The notes beneath the pieces are model-generated. The model was not told where the DNA came from, did no database searches, and saw only the letters and a list, made by a program, of their open reading frames with translations. This document shows positions 58,054 through 64,000 of a DNA stretch of 64,000 bases, in pieces. Source of the DNA: Marsupella aquatica. Its lineage: Eukaryota > Marchantiophyta. A program made the translations under genes and the position numbers. Where the stretch lies: positions 22,568,001 to 22,632,000 of the forward strand of contig OZ316896.1 in NCBI GenBank assembly GCA_973895155.1, in the 5' to 3' direction. Each line of letters begins with the position of its first letter. Positions within the stretch are counted from its first letter, which is position 1.

Positions 58054-58518
58054 ACCCTATGCAATTCATTCTTCAGTTCAACCATCGTGCTGGGAGTTCG
58101 AGCTCCTGGCAACCTGCCTAGCAGGTCCATGGTGCTCTTCTACAATCATTGTGCTTTGTAACGACGAGACTGTGTTCCCTTCCTGATTAGCATGCATCCT
58201 TGGCAGGACAGCTTCTGCGGTATACGAAGAAGAAGAAACACAAATGGTGCTGATGGACTTCGATTGTTATTGAACATTAACACTCAGAGATATATTCTGC
58301 ATTTAAACTGGCTTCTGACAGTGAATTGACTCCCTTAGAGGGTGCTGCCAAAAAGTTGAATACCCCTGGTTCCTACCAAAAAGGGGTTGCCCTTGGCTAG
58401 TGGTACGCGGATATAAACCTCACTCTCCTGCCCTCGTGCAGCTCAAAATGTTGAGAATTTTCTTCAATGTAAAGGATTAACAAACAGTAGAGATACAAAT
58501 CTAGGTGATAAGCAGATT
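58054..58518. other. No feature recognised
   Basis: Contains the 3' UTR of the P450 gene at its right end. Nothing else seen. Confidence 0.5.
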
Positions 58519-61500
58519 TCATACAGTTTCTGCTGCAACTGCAGACCGCTTCTTCAATTTGCACCATAGGCCAGCTTTTGTGTGAATCGTAGCTCCTGTC
58601 ACAAGCTCTACATCTTCAGGACTACCTTTCAATTCCAGATCAAATCTCTGTAAAAGTAGGGTCAATGCAATGGTGCCCTCCATCAGTGCAAACTGGTCAC
58701 CCACACACTTGCGAGCACCCCCACCGAAAGGCAGGAAAGCAAAGTCAGATATCACCTGCATCGGGTCATTCCACAGAAGAAGTAATCATCAGTATTTCGT
58801 GGAACCCCAAAATCTATGCTTCTCACTAGATCCCCTGTAGGATCCGCTCCTTCACCAGAAATAATCACTGGAACGACCTCCAAGTTCAGCATAGACGTAT
58901 TCTTGCATGCCACACTCACCCAAGTAGTTAACTCACCTCATTAGGATAAAATGCACCTAGGCTGCGGGCGGGATCATATCCTGCCCACCCATCAATCTCA
59001 CTAGGCTTGGGCTCCAAAAACCTCTCTGGGTTGAACTTCTCAGGCTCATTCCAGAAATATGGAGACCGGTGAATGTTGTAAACCTGACCAAAACAAAGAC
59101 CACCTATGAGTACATAGATACAAAGCGAATCCTCGCCTCCGGTTAGGTGTCCTACGAATACTGGAGGTGCAGGGTGTCAACTGACCATCAAGATCGACAA
59201 ACAATTTATTTGTGAATGGAACCTACGGAAATGAATACATCTGCTCCTTTGGGAAGTGGATATCCAGTAGGATCGCCATTGTAACCACCTGTTTCATTCC
59301 AAGGGGAGTGGTCAGCATACATTCAAACACCAATCATTTTAAGGTAAAGATCATGACAGTATACCACTGGAAACTCTCTCTACCTGCACACCTATTAAAC
59401 GCAACGAGCTCCACAATATGAATAACATGTAGCAAAAAGAGTGTCGTCACCTAGAAGTAAACTAAAGTTCATTGAAGTATTGGAAGTTCCCTACATCGGA
59501 CTCACCAGGAATAGTGTCCGGTTCGAGTGCCCTTCTAATGAGCAATGGCGGTTGAGGGTACAAACGCAGCGATTCGGCAACAATGAGCCTTACGTACCTA
59601 ATTGGCAATCACAACAGAAAAGAGAACTTAGACGGTCAGCATTGTGTTTTATATTGAAGGAGTCATTTCACATTCGAATAGGATACATATATGTCGATGC
59701 TCCTTGTCCTATATATACAAGAATCTCTTGGATTTAAATAGCAATTGCAAGCTTGGCGAGATTGAAACGAGGGACATGATATAATACAAACTGAACGAAT
59801 GAGAACGACTCGAACCCCTCATTTCCATCCCCAATTCATAAAGTCCAACAATAGTCCAACAAATCTTTTGAGCAGGAGACGATCTGTCTAATATCTGAAA
59901 AGACGAGAAAAATGCTCTTACTGAAGCTGTTTCAGGTCTTCCAAGGTTGCTTTCCTTCCACCCAATACATTATCAATCTCCAATTGTGCTTTCTTTATCG
60001 TCTCTTGATTCTGGATACAGAGAAGTTGTTAAAAGCTTGTCTTCACTCAGCGGATCATGGCGGACCAGATAATATGGGTCAAAACTGAAAAGGGGGATCC
60101 AGTTGAAACTTACCTGAGCCAGCATATAAGTTGCCCATGTAAGCACAGCAGCAGTTGTCTCGTGGCCAGCAATGAGCATTGTCATTAAGTCATCACGAAG
60201 CTGTGGACAATCCAAAACCTCGTGCATTTAAATTTTCTTGCTTCAAGCTACTGAATAAGCGGCAACTTACTGCTGAGTTTGCTTCCCAAGAACCTTCATA
60301 GTCAAGAGAATGACTTTGACACAAATGCCTACAGTCCTTGCAAGTTATTGACACAATTCATTCCCATTGCCTGACGTTTATAACACTACAAGAGCGCTTC
60401 ATTATCATTTTTGCATAACGATCGAAGCTGCCTTGCCAGAGCTTTGCTGAGTCATTGGCTTTCTAGTTCAGAGGTTCCAAAAGAGACAAGCGACGGGTGT
60501 GGGCGGCAGAGTTCTCCCGTGTAAGCAATCACCTGCTTGTCGTCTGGCTCTTCTCCCCTCATATCAACCAAAAAGCGCAGCAAACTTTTATCCTGTCCAA
60601 AACGTGACAATACACATATGAGTTCGACAAGCCAAATGACCGCAATAATGTGTCTGTACCATCCACGACACTTGCCAAAATGATTTAAGAGCGCGGATGC
60701 AGTACGACAAAGCGATATAGAAACTGCAGAAGCTTCTTGTCAGGAGAAATGCACCACTTACTTTCACTTTTGAGTAATCTCGTTCCTGCAAAGCTTCAAC
60801 ATCCTCTTCCTGTATCCATATTCAAGAAAATGGTGGACCGTCAAATATAGGATGTTTGCAAGGAATCTCAGTACTAAACCATAGTGGATAAAAAGTGGAT
60901 TTTCAGACGACACGCAAAAACGGTTCCAATCAGGTTCATCTTCAATCAAACCTCTGACCTGACGAGTATCTCGAGCGTTTTTGATCAGGCTGTCAAGACA
61001 ATCGTTGATCACTTTCAAGTCTGCATGAAATTTACGTTGACGTGGAACAAGCCATCTTGACGGAGGGAATTTCCAGTACGGGATGTAAAACGTTGATCTA
61101 TGTTCTGCTTCATAGAGAGTACCATAAACTGCCTGTTACAAACACAAATAGTACAGACATCAAGTTTAAAATATAATTTGAAAAGCAACTGTCGAGGATA
61201 TATCCAATACAGTTGGTTAACATACCTCAAAACCAAAGGTCCCCCAAAAACATTTCTGATAGGCAGACTTGTTTTGAGTTTGTACTAGACGAGAACCGAT
61301 GAATTGTGAATTATTTGAAAACTTTGCCCTATCGCAAGGGAGACAAATTTCCAGTCTGCTCATAGGTCAGAACAAAGAGGAAATGACTTTTGTTCAGTTT
61401 TCGGAAAATGACAGTTATGCCGTCACTCCACACCAAGAGTTGGGATTGTACTCTTGTAAAAGAGTACAATCCCAAAACGCTTCAGTCCAAGCACGAGACT

Positions 61501-63892
61501 ACTCGATTCACAGGGAAAGAAATTCATCATCACTTTTCAATGTTAGAGAAGATATCATCCAGAACTTTATAGAGAAGGTGCAAGAACAGGCTCCTTCTAA
61601 TGACGCACCTGAATCACAGGGGACTCATTTGTCACAGATCCAAAATCGTAGTTGAAAACACTCAGTCCAATGATATCTAGAGCAAGATTTGAATACTCAG
61701 CCTCCATCTCTACTTCCACATAGTCAACATTCTTGGCCTCTGCAGCTTGACTCAAATTCTCCAGCTTCTGAATGGTTCGCTCCCCACAATTATTGAATAC
61801 GTCAACCATAGAGTTCAAATAGGCCGCATGGAAACCTGGGACAATAGCTGATCTTGCACAGAAAAACCAATTCTTCAGGCCATGTGGCTCACAAAGCTTT
61901 AAGCGATATTAACTGAACAGGCGCAATATGAACGTTGAACCACAGACTAGGTAGGCCGGAGAGCAATTATTCAAAAACAGGCATGGAACGTCAAAAGAAA
62001 AATTGTGCCAACTTACCTCGTCTTCGTACTTTCCACGTGGCTATATCTGCTGGGATCAGTCCCTTCCCCATGATTGGCTCCAATATATCTGCAAGAACAC
62101 CCTTCACATGCAGACCTGAGATTACCAACCAGGATATGGAAAGGATAACAATATCTATAATCCCTGTGTCCTTGAGAAACAGGACGCCTCTCTCTGAAGG
62201 AATTCCGAATGGCCTGAGATTTCCACTTCAACAAAAAGGCCCAGGAGCCAAGAATGCGACTTCAGTGCTCAACAACTTGAAAGTAATGTCCCTGCAATGG
62301 TGATTTGGTTCTTTTAATTGAGAACAAAGAACCAAATCACTTATGGCTGCAAAAGTGAACCTCGTAATAATAATCGTACGATACGAATGGCCAACATGTT
62401 CGGTGAATAGGGTTTTGGGTCCAAGCAAGGAAATTATATTTCGACTCAAGAATTCATGGACCCCACATCACATTGTTGTGCGACACAATGATACATCCTA
62501 ATCACTTCTTATGCAAATTCTTCATGCTTTGGCCAACAATTTCTTAACCAAAGAGGCAACCATTCAGGACCATTCTCTCAACCTCTACATAAGCTTGATG
62601 GGCAGCAAGATATATGTTAGTCGGCTGGGCCATTTACGTAACTCTTCTTTAGTGTCTTATCTTGAAAGAGGTGTACTAGCAAAATGCTCTGGGGATTAAA
62701 AAGCCAATAATACATCAACTCTAACAAATCAGCGGTTCGAACAGTTGATGAACATGCTGAAACTGTTGTCAAGTACTTCTTGAAAGAGTTAACCTTACGT
62801 GGAGTACTCGTTCAGGACTACGAGTTCGAGGGTAGCAAGGGACAAACCTTATCATAGCCAAAGGCGTTCTCTCGAAGGATGTGCCTTGCAACGATAGGAT
62901 CAGATACGACCACAAAAGCCTTGGGCCCAAAAGCCAGCTTGTAAACTGCACCATGCTGCAGTACAGTCTAGTCAGAAATCTAAAACATCTCCAAGTTGAC
63001 AATCTGGTCAGAAGTGGTCTAAACATCTCTCTGAACGAAGAGCGCAAAACTGTAGTCAATACGGTCACAGAAAGGTGCAAGAAAGTAAGAGACCTCCTGA
63101 CGAGAGAAGTAATAGGATTTTAGAAAAGGCATGACTGAAGACTTTCAGCTGATGTTAAGAGACAAATTTGAGTCGGCACCTTGTGTGGCGCATACGTACT
63201 TCAATAAACCAGTCGTAGAGAGCGAAAAATAGAGGCCGACCAAATAAATCTGAAACAGCTCCTTCTGCGACAGGCATATTCCCAGTGTTTCCTCCACTCA
63301 GTAGATTTGTAAACATATTGCTAGCATTGTCAAGAAATGTCCTTTCCTTCGCAGAGGTAGGCTTGTCCACAGTATTCAAGCTGTACACAAATGACAAACG
63401 ACAGTGCAATCCGCGGGATTTAGTTGCATTAACGTTCTAACGACACGAAATGAAAGCCATCCCTGGCGAAGATTTACGTTTCTATTCCATGGAGACTTAG
63501 TCTAAAAGCACATACTAGCCACACTAGTAGTTCTGCGATTCGAAGTCCTTCGTAAAATTGTGGATCGTATTCAATGTACTGATTAACTTCCCCTTCGATA
63601 AAATGTGAAAGAGGAAGAGTTAGAGTGACACCAAATTTCCGGAACGCACTAGTCAAGATTTTTTCCAGCACGGTAAGAGATGCCAGTGAGACATGCTTAT
63701 ACACGTCGAAGAAATTCCGCTCTTTCTACTTACGTACCAGGTAATGCGTCCGCGGCCTCGAGACGCTGATGATGAAAACGACCACCGGGAGAGCGCATTT
63801 CTGTCGGCAATGGAGGAGCAAGACGAGAGCCTGGGAGCTACTGCTGCAGCGCAATAGACGGATCCCACAGCTGCAGCTGACGCGAGTGCCAT
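58519..63892 (-). CDS. CYP97B: Cytochrome P450, CYP97B type (plastid carotenoid hydroxylase-like)
   Basis: CYP97 enzymes hydroxylate carotenoid rings in plastids; the B subfamily's activity is less certain. Fourteen minus-strand exons fit: 63892-63738, 63380-63200, 62955-62848, 62102-62017, 61847-61609, 61132-60959, 60809-60762, 60592-60533, 60200-60114, 60010-59922, 59597-59506, 59288-59227, 59083-58937, 58755-58519. The N-terminus ([20 protein letters not shown]) is Ala/Ser-rich, as for a transit peptide. [43 protein letters not shown] and [20 protein letters not shown] are CYP97B-like. P450 hallmarks: I-helix [17 protein letters not shown]-helix [10 protein letters not shown] (ExxR), meander NPERF, and heme loop [20 protein letters not shown]. 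The SLGAFYPNE insertion before the heme loop and the end [17 protein letters not shown] are typical of CYP97B. No disruption seen. The second exon border (63381-63737 intron) is the least certain. Confidence 0.92.
62301..62341. repeat. Perfect intronic hairpin
   Basis: GTGATTTGGTTCTTT and AAAGAACCAAATCAC (15-base perfect arms) around an 11-base loop, in the 62103-62847 intron of the P450 gene. Could be a remnant of a small inverted-repeat element. Confidence 0.8.
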
Positions 63893-64000
63893 ATCTACAC
63901 CACCCTGATCACTAAATTGCAGGAGAAACGTCACACTTCACGCCCTATAGTAGCGCGCCCCACTTCAGAAATGAACCCCACCTTCAAAATGACGAATCCT
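63893..64000 (-). promoter_or_regulatory. 5' flank of the P450 gene
   Basis: The 108 bases upstream of the start codon at 63892 reach the window edge. They probably hold 5' UTR. No motif I would rely on. Confidence 0.35.

Noticed and set aside
59441-59737. 98-residue plus-strand frame
   Set aside because: Antisense to an exon and intron of the P450 gene; the minus strand gives the CYP97B K-helix exon.

Overview
The window is nuclear DNA of a streptophyte plant. It carries a spliced class I ribonucleotide reductase large-subunit gene and a spliced CYP97B-type plastid cytochrome P450. Introns are mostly about 80-400 bases. A SERAC1-like hydrolase gene resembles the N-terminal module of the hydrolase-NBS-LRR genes I know from liverworts. 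A bryophyte-grade plant is therefore my best guess, but the species cannot be fixed from sequence alone.

Layout. 1-4.5 kb: repeats, no convincing gene. 4.5-6.0 kb: hydrolase gene. 7.7-46.1 kb: one nested block of transposons. The outermost is a Ty1/copia element (7734-46125) with 229-bp LTRs and a CTGTC target duplication. Its integrase is split at 9981/42339 by a Ty3/gypsy element. That element carries a C5-cytosine DNA methyltransferase between protease and reverse transcriptase and a PHD finger after its integrase. It is itself split inside the reverse transcriptase, at 16356 and about 39640. The gap holds a minus-strand chromodomain Ty3/gypsy element (16357-23980), a stretch with short palindromes, a ~13.2-kb terminal-inverted-repeat DNA element (25124-38330), and an orphan tRNA-Asp-type primer site. 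46-48 kb: repeats and upstream DNA. 48.0-53.3 kb: RNR1. 53.6-55.6 kb: METTL21-like methyltransferase (minus). 57.2-57.8 kb: a broken RING-CH gene. 58.5-63.9 kb: CYP97B gene (minus).

The standout is the 13.2-kb DNA element. It has 47-bp inverted repeats (43/47 identical). A plus-strand gene resembles a DDE-type transposase of an uncharacterised plant/algal family. A convergent minus-strand gene joins an unknown N-terminus, a bacterial-type beta-class DNA amino-methyltransferase and a Ulp1/C48 SUMO-type protease. A third gene is F-box-like. About two dozen long palindromes built on GGGATAC...GTATCCC lie almost only inside the element, mostly in three arrays with ~90-bp spacing: one in the large intron of the fusion gene and two 5' of the minus-strand genes. 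I know of no description of this combination, though I cannot search.

Two unrelated DNA-methyltransferase-bearing transposons are thus nested in one locus. All transposon genes here are decayed. The host genes RNR1, METTL21-like and CYP97B read as intact spliced genes.
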